22,975 nt of DNA from Isoetes engelmannii (taxonomy: Eukaryota > Streptophyta > Lycopodiopsida > Isoetales > Isoetaceae), in assembly GCA_011763485.2 (NCBI GenBank), contig JAANSK020252719.1:1-22975 (forward strand), written 5' to 3'. The translations under genes and the position numbers were made by a program. This document shows positions 1 to 7,436 of the stretch, piece after piece. The first letter of the stretch is position 1; every line of letters begins with the position of its first letter. A model generated the notes under the pieces. The model was not told the DNA's origin, ran no database searches, and was given only the letters and a program-made list of their open reading frames with translations.

Positions 1-2
1 TG

Positions 3-215
3 ACATGGCTTGAGGTGTTCGATGAGATCCAGGTTGGCTTCATGATGGTTGGGCACACTCATGATGATATCGATGCATTGTTCGGTAACTTCTCCAGCTT
101 AATGACTCAATCGGATGCTCTAACTTTGCCTGAGTTGCTTTACTTGTTTAGCACGTGCAATGCGTTGTCTCCTATTCCACTTTCTAGATGCGTTGTCTCC
201 TATTCCACTTTCTAG
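3..215 (+). pseudogene. DUF7869-type gene fragment, cut by window edge
   Basis: The frame opens at the left edge and carries the motif VGFMMVGHTHDDIDALFGNF, which matches the conserved G-H-T-H-x-x-I-D block of the DUF7869-type family (recalled, not searched). In that family this block is the last conserved part of an RNase H-like core. Only about 50 residues of true homology are visible; after the segment DALTLPELLYLFSTCN the reading runs into a 28-bp tandem duplication and a stop. There is no start codon or upstream domain in the window, so it is a 3' remnant whose left part lies outside. It is clearly different in sequence from the longer member at 7445-11272, so the two are not recent copies of each other. 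It could be cargo of the CACTA element whose end lies at 2714. Confidence 0.6.
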
Positions 216-224
216 ATGCGTTGT
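161..224. repeat. 28-bp perfect tandem duplication
   Basis: Bases 161-188 are repeated exactly at 189-216, followed by the first 8 bases of a third copy. The unit begins TGCGTTGTCTCC and ends TTTCTAGA. It disrupts the end of the DUF7869-type fragment. Confidence 0.95.
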
Positions 225-663
225 TATAAAAGCTGATTCACCAGGTCCGATTTCTTCCAAAATTTTCACATTTTTTCCTTTGGGTTATTTAATTATTAAG
301 CTTACTCTGCAATTGCAACCATCGTATCCTTATGATTCATTCACTAACACTAGATGGGGTTTTCAGTGCATATGCTAGAAACAAGCGCATGTGCTAGCTT
401 ACAAGTAAAACAATAAGGTGATGTGATTACTCACCTTGTAGGCCCATGTCATCTCCCTCATTCTAGATGACTTTCAATGATGACTTTCATGATATTTATG
501 CAAATCATGGCTGGGAACACTCTTAGAGCTTCATAGTTCAGAAAGGACTTGAGCTGGCACAAATTAGAGTGGACACGACACAACCATTTGCATGCACACC
601 TTGGTCTAATTGTGGGCTTTGAGTTGATGTGTTATTCCTTTTTTGCTCAATGGATTTTTGCAG
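225..663. other. AT-rich non-coding stretch
   Basis: No coding region, RNA gene or mobile-element end was recognised. A small near-duplication of ATGACTTTCA lies around 466-493. The end of the stretch (about 635-663) is T-rich and closes in TTTTTGCAG, which reads as the 3' splice site of the heat-shock-protein exon fragment that follows. Confidence 0.5.
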
Positions 664-728
664 GCATGAAAAAGGAAGATATCAAGGTTCGGGTTGAGGA
701 CGTTAAAATTCTGACAATTAGTGGATAA
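664..728 (+). pseudogene. Small heat-shock protein (HSP20) exon fragment
   Basis: After a T-rich tract and CAG acceptor, the frame reads GMKKEDIKVRVEDVKILTIS, then G and a TAA stop. This closely resembles the start of the alpha-crystallin domain of plant small heat-shock proteins, where a Pro-Gly-Met/Leu-x-Lys-Glu-Asp-Ile/Val-Lys-Val segment precedes a short turn and LTISGE. Only about 21 residues remain; the rest of the roughly 90-residue domain and any N-terminal arm are missing. It is therefore an exon scrap, not a working chaperone gene. The retained splice acceptor suggests capture from genomic DNA rather than from a processed mRNA. It lies about 2 kb inside the CACTA terminus at 2714 and may be captured cargo. 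Confidence 0.6.
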
Positions 729-1011
729 AATAAAACACTATGCACTCACAATAGGGGATATCATCTGCTTCAAAATCATTACTCCTTTGTTTTGGAAGGC
801 TCATATTCTAAGGATAACTAAGCATAGACTCTACTATAAACTTTCCACTTTGGTACGCAGATCATCTGAATACATGTTATTGGAAACTTGTTGATTATAA
901 GCTGCATACCCAATTAGCAGTTTCATGTATTCATTAGCTTGGTAGTTAAGTAGAAAAGATGAAATGCAAACTGGCTGGCGCACAACGTTAGTATAAGTGA
1001 TGCATATGCGT

Positions 1012-1262
1012 TTTCTGTTTAGTGGTTCTACAATTGCATAAAATGTTCTTTTGCAGGTGGCTTGTCAACGGCTTTATAATCTCCTTGCCCTTCGATATAC
1101 GATTGAAATGGCAGATATTTGAGGAACTCATTTTTTGAAGGGAAGCCATTGTTTCTAAGATGCCAAGTTATAGGGCCTTCACAATGCCGATATGGTTCCT
1201 GCAAATGCTTTTTTGCTTTAATGGTTCTACAATTGCATAATAAGTTCTTTTACAAGTGGCTT
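1012..1262. repeat. Imperfect direct repeat, about 50 bp, two copies
   Basis: Copies at about 1012-1063 and 1205-1262 share TGGTTCTACAATTGCATAA, followed by a TTCTTTTRCARGTGGCTT-like stretch, and are about 195 bp apart. The sequence between and beyond them does not match, so this is a local duplication or two remnants of the same small element. Confidence 0.75.
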
Positions 1263-1586
1263 CTCCCATTGGGCTTGCATACACTAGTCGGAAGAATATA
1301 TATCACAAGCTTTCGGTCTGGCTAGGCAAGCTCAAGCGCTTGTGCAAATTCCAATCTCTGCACAAACAAGTTGTTGGCAAATCCCCCTAGCTATAGGGAT
1401 GTTCATGTTCATGCACACCATGTTGTTGTTTTCGTGCAAGGACATGCATTGAATATCACAAGACCTAAATCAACAATTTGCTTCAAGACAAGTTAATGTT
1501 GTTTTCCAATTATGGATATTTGTATTAAACAAAAACATAATATCCTCTATTATAAAGTTATCCCGTATGTATGTGTGTGGTGCATC

Positions 1587-1618
1587 AAACCCTAGATTGC
1601 CACATGATCAAACCCTAG
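1587..1618 (+). promoter_or_regulatory. Two telo-box-like AAACCCTAG motifs
   Basis: AAACCCTAG occurs at 1587-1595 and again at 1610-1618, 23 bp apart, each preceded by ATC. Telo-boxes (AAACCCTA) are known plant promoter elements and also resemble interstitial telomere repeats. No promoter or gene start is evident nearby, so the function is uncertain. Confidence 0.35.
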
Positions 1619-1651
1619 CCACCTGCATCGATGGCTTTGATCGTGCCAAGC

Positions 1652-1693
1652 GACATCACAATGGCATCACGCGGCATCACAATGGCATCACTT
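1652..1693. repeat. 21-bp tandem duplication
   Basis: Two adjacent 21-bp units share CATCACAATGGCATCAC; they differ only at the second base and at the last two bases of the unit. Confidence 0.85.
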
Positions 1694-1773
1694 GCCATGT
1701 GGATATAATAAGGTGAATCCTTGAGGACGAAAGCGGCAATACTTGCCACGTGACATAAGAAGGTGAATCCTTG
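1691..1773. repeat. Imperfect direct repeat, 51-bp period
   Basis: Copies at 1691-1723 and 1742-1773 both begin CTTGCCAYGTG and end AAGGTGAATCCTTG. The sequence between them, GAGGACGAAAGCGGCAATA, combines with copy 1 to resemble the core of a hammerhead ribozyme, although the first core strand is poor. Confidence 0.8.
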
Positions 1774-2004
1774 CAACCCTTTGGTTTCAGTGTTTTCTGG
1801 ATTTTACATTGAGGAAATTTGATGGCACCTGCTTTATCAAATTGGATTTTAACAACTTTAATCGAAAATTCTGGTTAGGAACAACCCCCCTCCCCCCCCC
1901 CTTCCCACGTGTTAACGCCAGAGTACGTGGGATTTATGTAATTCTAGGATTAGGAACAACGTGAATGTCTTATTAACATTGTATTATATTTCTTTCTTTT
2001 ATAG

Positions 2005-2076
2005 GAAGCCATAGAGCAAATGGATGGAGCTCTGGCGCAAGATGCAAGGGCCGAAGATATCGAGTCTGACCCTTAG
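2005..2076 (+). CDS. Possible orphan terminal exon
   Basis: A strong acceptor (pyrimidine-rich TTTCTTTCTTTTATAG) ends at 2004. It is followed by 23 codons reading EAIEQMDGALAQDARAEDIE, then SDP and a TAG stop at 2074-2076. The composition (acidic, alanine-rich, no low-complexity run) looks like a genuine protein C-terminus, and AT-rich sequence suitable for a 3' UTR follows. I found no upstream exon that clearly joins it and do not recognise the family. It may be a real last exon, a captured exon fragment inside the CACTA element, or chance. Confidence 0.3.
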   Translation, partial: EAIEQMDGALAQDARAEDIESDP

Positions 2077-2205
2077 ATTAGTTTTATATTATAATATTTG
2101 TAAAGGGTGGATGCTCCCCTTAACGAGTCTTTTTGTTGTTCACATTCATAAGCCTATTTTGAAAACTCAAGGCTAATACTCGTATTTTTAGTACTATAAA
2201 TTCAA

Positions 2206-2275
2206 AATTAAATTATTTGTATCGAATTTCAGCATATTTTTATTAAAGATTAAATTACTTGTATCCAATTGCAAC
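2206..2275. repeat. Imperfect direct repeat, 42-bp period
   Basis: ATTAAATTATTTGTATCGAA at about 2207-2226 recurs as ATTAAATTACTTGTATCCAA at about 2249-2268. It lies just outside the GACGTC-rich region of the CACTA element. Confidence 0.7.
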
Positions 2276-2299
2276 AAAAAATTCTGTTTTTTTTTCCCA

Positions 2300-2714
2300 T
2301 TGCTCCAACCGACGTCGCGTGCGACGTCACATGGCCATGTGGCATGAACACGTGGCACGTCGCGTGCGACATAAGTTGAAGACGTGGCATGCAGACGTGG
2401 CTGCCCGCATGCCACGTCCGCATGCAGACGTGGCTGCCCGCATGCCACATCTGCATGCAGACGTGGCATGCAGACCTGATGCGACTCGTGGCATGCAGAC
2501 ATGGCTTTCCGCAGTGCGTTGCGGTCAATGTCGTGTACGACGTCTCGGCGACATCTGGACGACGTCTGCGCGATGTTTGGGCAACGTTTGTGGTGATGTC
2601 TGGATCACGTCGCGTGCGACGTCCACCACGATGTGTCTCTAACCACTGGCGACGTATGTGCGACGCGACCAGACGTCACTATAGACGTCGCTAAATGTCC
2701 AATCTCTTGTAGTG
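2300..2714 (-). mobile_element. CACTA (En/Spm) transposon terminus with subterminal repeats
   Basis: Read on the minus strand, the sequence begins at 2714 with CACTACAAGAGATTGG and continues into TTTAGCGACGTC, a typical plant CACTA end. The 400 bp inward are filled with variants of GACGTCGCGTGCGACGTC and GCATGCAGACGTGG, which fit the transposase-binding subterminal repeats of this superfamily. The three bases outside the end are AAA (2715-2717), a possible 3-bp target duplication. No matching CACTA end was found elsewhere in the window, so the partner end is either to the left of base 1 or lost. No TNP2-type transposase frame was seen. The left coordinate here marks only where the GACGTC repeats begin; the element may extend leftward through the whole start of the window. 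Confidence 0.75.
2387..2452. repeat. 33-bp subterminal tandem repeat, two full copies plus a partial
   Basis: Units at 2387-2419 and 2420-2452 read GCATGCAGACGTGGCTGCCC and then GCATGCCAC plus four variable bases. A third, shortened unit starts at 2453. GCATGC and ACGTGGC/GCCACGT give the units internal dyad symmetry. Confidence 0.9.
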
Positions 2715-2751
2715 AAAAACGAAGTAAGTGTAGTCATCAAAATCTGCTACC

Positions 2752-3760
2752 TTATGGTCTTCCAACTTCTGCACCTGTGCTTTGTCGACCATCATGATAA
2801 GAGGAGAGACATGAGCATGTGGATTTCTCCGCATCCTCCTTTAGTGTTGACACATGTGCAGGATAGAGTTTTCTGACTTGCAAATGTATGACACGAGATT
2901 CACTTTTTGGTGGACACTTTATTGTGTTTATTGAGAGTGCCACTGTCTGCTTCAGTAGCTTCATCTCATTCACCTCTTTTAACACCGCCACAGACTTATC
3001 AGTCACTTTAACTTTCATGTCAGCACCATGCAACTTCTGAGCTTCTTCATGGGACTCTTGGATGGTCAAGGCCTTGGTGGTCCCTGACTTCTTGACGTCC
3101 TTCTTAGTGCCTTTGGTTACTACAACATGCCTCTTTTTACCTTTTGCCTCTATCAATACTTCTTCCTCTTCCTATTCCTTTTCATCCTTTTTATCAGCTG
3201 CCAACTCTATAGTGTCCTTGGGTACCACATTCCCACAACGATTTTAGGTTCCTCGCATAGAATAATTGAGGCTAAGAAGTCTACAATATCCTGCATCAAA
3301 AAAGAAGATTCAAATGTTGTTCGTATAAATTTATATCGTCCTTTAAAGAAAAACTCTCAAGAAACTTACAAATCCGGCCTGATTATTCCCGATGATGTAT
3401 TCTCGTACATCCTTAGGCTTGCACATGTTAACTCATAGCAATGTCCATTCAACGATGTAATATATCTCCACATCGTGGTTGACACCCTTGATGAGTATCT
3501 GGTTCTTTGCATCTCCACTTTTTACCATGCACATTTCCCCTGCAGGAAAATATTCACTCCCTTTGGACTTCCCCTTGCCTTGCTCTCTGTAGACATAAAG
3601 ATAGGCTTCATTTCAGTTGTTAGGCCTGGCTTCTCGTGCTACAAACCAGGTTGTGTGGTCTCATCATACAGTTTTACTTCAGTGGTTGTTTGGCTCGGAT
3701 CCAGGATGTTCTTGCCCTTAACACCTTTTTTTGAGCAGAAAATAGAAATAGTCCAGTACT
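2752..3760 (-). pseudogene. Unknown plant gene remnant with one intron
   Basis: Read on the minus strand, several open stretches look protein-like but lie in different frames. An upstream part contains GVKGKNILDPSQTTTEVKLY. A middle part contains NQILIKGVNHDVEIYYIVEW, then a TGA, then MCKPKDVREYIIGNNQAGF. A GTAAGT donor follows (3369-3364), and the intron ends in TTTGATGCAG at 3291. The next exon reads DIVDFLASIILCEEPKIVVG, and then, after a frame change and a TAG, a lysine-rich tail (3156-2752) with KKRHVVVTKGTKKDVKKS. The 79-bp intron contains an in-frame stop if unspliced, which supports true splicing. The LINE at 3779 truncates or abuts its upstream side. I do not recognise the family. 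It may be a host gene fragment or an unusual element ORF. Confidence 0.45.
3322..3338. repeat. Single GTATAAATTTATA palindrome inside intron
   Basis: CGTATAAATTTATATCG matches the 16-bp palindrome of the 6887-7058 array at all but the outermost bases and one near the right end. It lies inside the 79-bp minus-strand intron. It is the only other copy I found in the window outside the two clusters. Confidence 0.7.
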
Positions 3761-3784
3761 TTAGCTAAAAAATAAGCCTCTATC

Positions 3785-6349
3785 AGGAACTGGAGCGCAT
3801 TCGGGTGCACCCTTCGGATGGAGTTAGGGAGAATACGGTGTTGCAGCGTATTATTGCTCTGGAGCAGGTCAAGGTTCGGGAGACGGGTGAAGGCGGGGCT
3901 CACCTGGTTGAAGGAGGGAGACACGAGTTCCTCAGTTTTTTTTAGGGCAGCCAGGCAGCGTCGGTACGCAGCAGCTATGACATCCCTCGCTTTGCCGGAT
4001 GGCCGGGTTTTGGAGGAGCCCGCTGACTTGCAACGGTATGTGCATGCCCATTTCTCGGGATTATTCGCACAGTAGGCACTTCCCTATGAGCAGGAGATGC
4101 AGGAGCTCGTTCTAGCGACTGTTAGACCTTCTATATTGCCGCACCAGCGGGAGTACTTAGAGCGGGATCTTTCACGAGACGATTTGCTGGCTGTTTGTAT
4201 GTGTATGGCCAAGGAGAAGTGTCCTGGGTTGGATGGCATCCCTGTGGAGTTCTTCCAGAAGTATTGGGAGTGGGCCGGGGAGTCGGTGTACCAGGTATAT
4301 CTGGAGTTGCTGTGCTCCTCTCAGATGGATAGAATTTTGAATACTGCATGCATTTGTCTGATACCTAAGGTTAAGCAGCCCTCGACTATTAATGATTGGA
4401 GGCCTATTTCTGTATTGTCGTCTGTATACAAGATTATTGTCGTCTGTATACAAGATTATTGCCAAAGCTCTGGCGGAGAGGCTGAAGCCGGTGTTGGCTT
4501 CCTCTATCAGCAAGGTTCAGTCAGGGTTTGTTCCTGGTCGAAACATTTTGACTAATGTTGCAGCGGCTTATGAGAGGCTTTATTGGGCACGTAGAACGAG
4601 CCAGGGTATTGCGTATTTGAAGCTTGATTTTGCAAAGGCGTATGATAGTGTCTGGTGGGAGTTCTTGTCGTCTATGATGTTGGCATTGGGGTGTGGCCGC
4701 ACTTCATGGAAACAGTTATGAAGCTGCATCGATCTGCACGGGCCACGGTGGTGTGTCAGGGTGAGCCCTCCGCCTTTTTTGCATTAGGTAGAGGCGTACG
4801 CCAGGGCTGCCCTCTAGCTCCGTTCCTGTTTACTATTGTAGCAGAAGCATTGTCCCAGTTGCTTATGATGGTAGTGCAAGATGGAGTGGTGGAGTGTCTC
4901 CGGATGCAAGATGGTAGCCAACAGATTATTAATCAGTTTGCTGATGACACTTTCCTCTTCTTGGTGGCTGAGGAGAGGAATTTGAGGAATGCGAAAGGTT
5001 TGCTGGATATTTTTGCTCTGGCCTCGGGCATTTTGTTGAATTGGGGCAAGAGCTCCGCTTTGTGGGCCTTGCTATATCCCCCACCCCCGTGTTTGGGGCT
5101 TTTTCCTTGGAAGGTGCTTCCAGGTAATGAGTGTACGAGGTTGCTGGGTATCCCTTTTGGTGGTGATATTTCCATAGGGTGGGTATGGGATGAGATTCTT
5201 CAGGGGTTGCAGAAGCATCTTAACTGGTGGAAGGGCAGCAAGTTGTCCATAGCAGGACGAATCACGGTCGTTAAATCTGTACTATGTAGCATGCATGTGT
5301 ACACCGCATCTGCCATGCTGGCTCCTGAGGGTAAGATGCAGGCCTTGGACGAGATCATGCGGAATTTTGTGTGGGGCGGAGATGATGAAGGGGCGGTGGT
5401 CAAGGTGGCTTGGTGGAAGTGCCTTCGACCCTGAGAGGATGGGGGGCTGGCCATTTTCGATCTGGCCTTGCATAGTAAGGTATTGGTCTCCAAGTTTGTT
5501 TGGAGCATCTTACAGGAGGGGCCATCATCTCCTGGAGCGGCATTGCTTTTACAGTCCCTTCGTCATTGTGTGGCGTTTGGGAAGCCTTCTGTCCCTGTGG
5601 AGCTGCCCTAGGCGCTATTGTGTGGCCTTAGGCCTTTCCCGCACGCGTCCCCCTTTCTCACTGGGGTCTTGCGGGCCTGGGAGCATGTGCGGATCTTGTT
5701 TCAGCTGGATCCCGCGGCTGTCTATCATCACTCCTCCCCTTTCCTATGGGTGCCCCTGCCCCCTACACAGTTGCCTCTGGCTGCTTCTGTGCACACTCGG
5801 ACACAGGCCCGTTGGAGGCGGGCTGCTGTACGCACTTTAGAGGATTGGTATTGGGAGGGCCAGTTAGCCTCTTGGGAATTTTTTCGTGCCCGCTTTCAGT
5901 TGCGGGGCAATGATTGGACTATCTGGGAGCGGGTGGCGCAGAGCATCCCGCAACACATGCCCATAGTCCTTCAGGATGATGTGGTGGTGCAGGTTTGGCA
6001 GGTGCATCCTGATGTTGAGGCCTCATGTTTTGTGTGGTCTTGTTACCGAGTGCTGGCCATTCATGACACCTTGCCTCCTTCCGGCAAGTGGTCGCTGCAG
6101 CTCCCGGGTGAGTGCTGGCGTTCGGTATGGGTTTGGACTTGGAGTCCCCTCCCCCCACCGAAGGTTAGGGTATTGCTGTGGCAGGTGGTGCACCGCTGTC
6201 TAAGGGTGAACACTTTGGTGAGCAGGTTCAGGCCGGGAGTCAGCCCTCTGTGCCCTTGTTGTGGCCTCCGTCGTGAAACTGTGGAGCATTGTTTGGTGCT
6301 TTGCCCTCACCTACAGGTGGCCTGGGACTGGGTTAGGACTTTGTTCTAG
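3785..6349 (+). pseudogene. LINE ORF2: reverse transcriptase with C-terminal zinc finger
   Basis: This ORF would copy LINE RNA into DNA by target-primed reverse transcription. Visible parts in order: a linker ending AGLTWLKEGDTSSSVFFRA (about 3895-3950); the RT start KCPGLDGIPVEFFQKYW (about 4217-4270); NDWRPISVL and SGFVPGRNI; YLKLDFAKAYDSV with the first catalytic Asp; GVRQGCPLAPFLF; and the catalytic box FADD (4937-4948). Next come LLGIPFGG, then the plant zf-RVT-like finger CPCCGLRR...EHCLVLCP (6251-6309). The endonuclease is absent. Breaks: a frameshift near 3890, a stop at 4073, a 22-bp duplication shifting frame at 4440, a compensating shift near 4695, and stops at 5432, 5609 and 6347. 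The second copy reads through the last stop and continues about 100 codons. Dead copy. Confidence 0.9.
4418..4461. repeat. 22-bp tandem duplication inside the RT domain
   Basis: Bases 4418-4439 are repeated exactly at 4440-4461. Because 22 is not a multiple of 3, the second copy shifts the RT frame by one just after SSVYKII, and the correct continuation (AKALAERLKPVLASSI) resumes in the next frame. Confidence 0.95.
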
Positions 6350-6806
6350 GTCAGCTTGACTAGCTAGCAGTTTTTGCTTCATGTCTACCCTGCTGCGTGG
6401 CCGCTCCTGAGGAAGCAAGCTTTACATCTGTGTGTAGCGTGGCTCGTATGGTTGGTTTGGAAGCGGCGGCGGCTGTGGATTTTTCAGGGGATTCAGCAAC
6501 CAGCAGCCTCACTTGTTCCTTGACTTCGACACAAGCTGTTCCAGAGCTTCCTTGTGTTCCAAGGGTCTGCGGAGAGGGAGTTTGCCATTTGGCGGGACTT
6601 CCTGGGTATTGTGGACATGGATGGTTGTTTTGTTCAGTAGTGGAGTTATGGTTTTCTATGAGTCTGTGATGGAGTGTCGAGGTATCACTGTCCCTTTGGG
6701 GCAGCTCTTCCTCCTCCGCACTCGATTTGTACCGTTCTCGTTCTTTTAATATATTGGTGATATAGTTCTTCAAAAAAAAAAAAAAAAAGGAGGGCAAAAA
6801 CACATC

Positions 6807-6844
6807 AAATTAGGCTTAATTTTTGGTGAAATTAGACCTAATTT
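6807..6844. repeat. 16-bp inverted repeat with 6-base loop
   Basis: AAATTAGGCTTAATTT (6807-6822) and AAATTAGACCTAATTT (6829-6844) pair at 14 of 16 positions around TTGGTG. It lies between the LINE poly-A tail and the palindrome array. Confidence 0.75.
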
Positions 6845-6886
6845 TGCATAAAAAACAGCACTTCAATGTTGGAAAAGCACTCGAAT

Positions 6887-7058
6887 GGTATACATTTATA
6901 CCGCTCGAGAGCTAAAATGGTATAAATTTATACCCTTCGAGTGCATTCGGTATAAATTTATACCGATTGAGAGCTCGATCGGTATAAATTTATACCGAGT
7001 GCATCCGAACGGTATAAATTTATACCGCTCGAGAACTCTTGCGGTATAAATTTATACC
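6887..7058. promoter_or_regulatory. Array of six 16-bp palindromes, alternating 32/30-bp spacing
   Basis: GGTATAAATTTATACC is self-complementary. Copies start at 6887 (one base changed: TACATT), 6919, 6949, 6981, 7011 and 7043; the last five are perfect. Start-to-start distances are 32, 30, 32, 30 and 32 bp. The 16-bp spacers after copies 1, 3 and 5 resemble each other (around CTCGAGAGCT), and the 14-bp spacers resemble each other (around CGAGTGCAT), so the true unit is 62 bp. A mean spacing of 31 bp is about three helical turns. The array lies about 145 bp upstream of a TATA box and about 400 bp upstream of the DUF7869-type gene. I infer protein-binding sites; a replication or transposon-end role is also possible. 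Confidence 0.9.
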
Positions 7059-7203
7059 TCGTTCGAGTTCTCTAGGCCCTAAATTAACTCTAGACAAGCT
7101 AACTATACTACTGAGACCTTTCTCTACTAGTACGAAAAGAGGACTTACGTGGCCCCGACGGTATACAGAGTGCTAGACAGAACAGAGAGCAAAATCTAGG
7201 TAC

Positions 7204-7210
7204 TATATAA
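7204..7210 (+). promoter_or_regulatory. Candidate TATA box
   Basis: TATATAA followed by GGCAGAGAG is a good plant TATA context and would place transcription start near 7235-7242. It is the only strong TATA between the palindrome array and the DUF7869-type coding region. If used, the second palindrome cluster (7362-7436) would lie in the transcribed leader. Confidence 0.45.
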
Positions 7211-7361
7211 GGCAGAGAGTGAGCGCCTCGAGCTGCAAGTCGCGTATGTAGTAATGCGGAATGGATGCATGGCCTTAAGTATTATATTCTTTTCACATGT
7301 GTTTTTTGTCTTCCGTCTATAAGAATTCGTATATGTCTCACATTTCACTTTCCTGCTCTCC

Positions 7362-7436
7362 GGTATAAAGTTATACTGCTTCGTATAAATTTATACCATC
7401 TTGTATAAATTTATAACGCCCGTATAAAATTATACA
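7362..7436. promoter_or_regulatory. Second cluster: four degenerate palindromes, 20-bp spacing
   Basis: Copies start at 7362 (GGTATAAAGTTATACT), 7382 (CGTATAAATTTATACC), 7402 (TGTATAAATTTATAAC) and 7421 (CGTATAAAATTATACA), that is 20, 20 and 19 bp apart, about two helical turns. Only 3-4 bp separate neighbouring sites. The copies are less perfect than those of the upstream array. The cluster sits just before the first DUF7869-type coding sequence. Confidence 0.85.

Larger units (their letters stand above)
729..2004. other. Non-coding region with short repeats
   Basis: No convincing gene was found. It holds a dispersed direct repeat (1012-1262), two telo-box-like motifs (1587-1618), two short duplications (1652-1693 and 1691-1773), a C-rich tract near 1886-1903, and a pyrimidine-rich splice-acceptor-like end at 1988-2004. 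The short open frames here have no recognisable protein features. Confidence 0.5.
3779..6788 (+). mobile_element. LINE (non-LTR retrotransposon), 5'-truncated
   Basis: The element ends in a 17-base poly-A run (6772-6788) after an AATATATTGGTGATATAGTTC tail that is shared by the second copy at 7627-8132. Its coding part begins within ORF2 downstream of any endonuclease domain, so it is truncated at the 5' end, as is usual for LINEs. The left limit is set where ORF2-like coding (YQELERIRVHPSDGV) first appears; it could be 10-20 bases further left. No target-site duplication was found by eye: the sequence after the tail (GGAGGGCAAAAACAC) is not seen before 3779. It lies against the minus-strand pseudogene on its left and the palindrome region on its right. 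Confidence 0.9.

Noticed and set aside
2194-2694. Several overlapping open frames on both strands with repeated HADVAARMP-type patterns
   Set aside because: They are translations of the GC-rich CACTA subterminal repeats, not genes.
7110-7145. AGTACGAAAAGAGGAC resembles the sarcin-ricin loop of large rRNA
   Set aside because: The match is short, has two extra bases, and flanking sequence shows no rRNA similarity.
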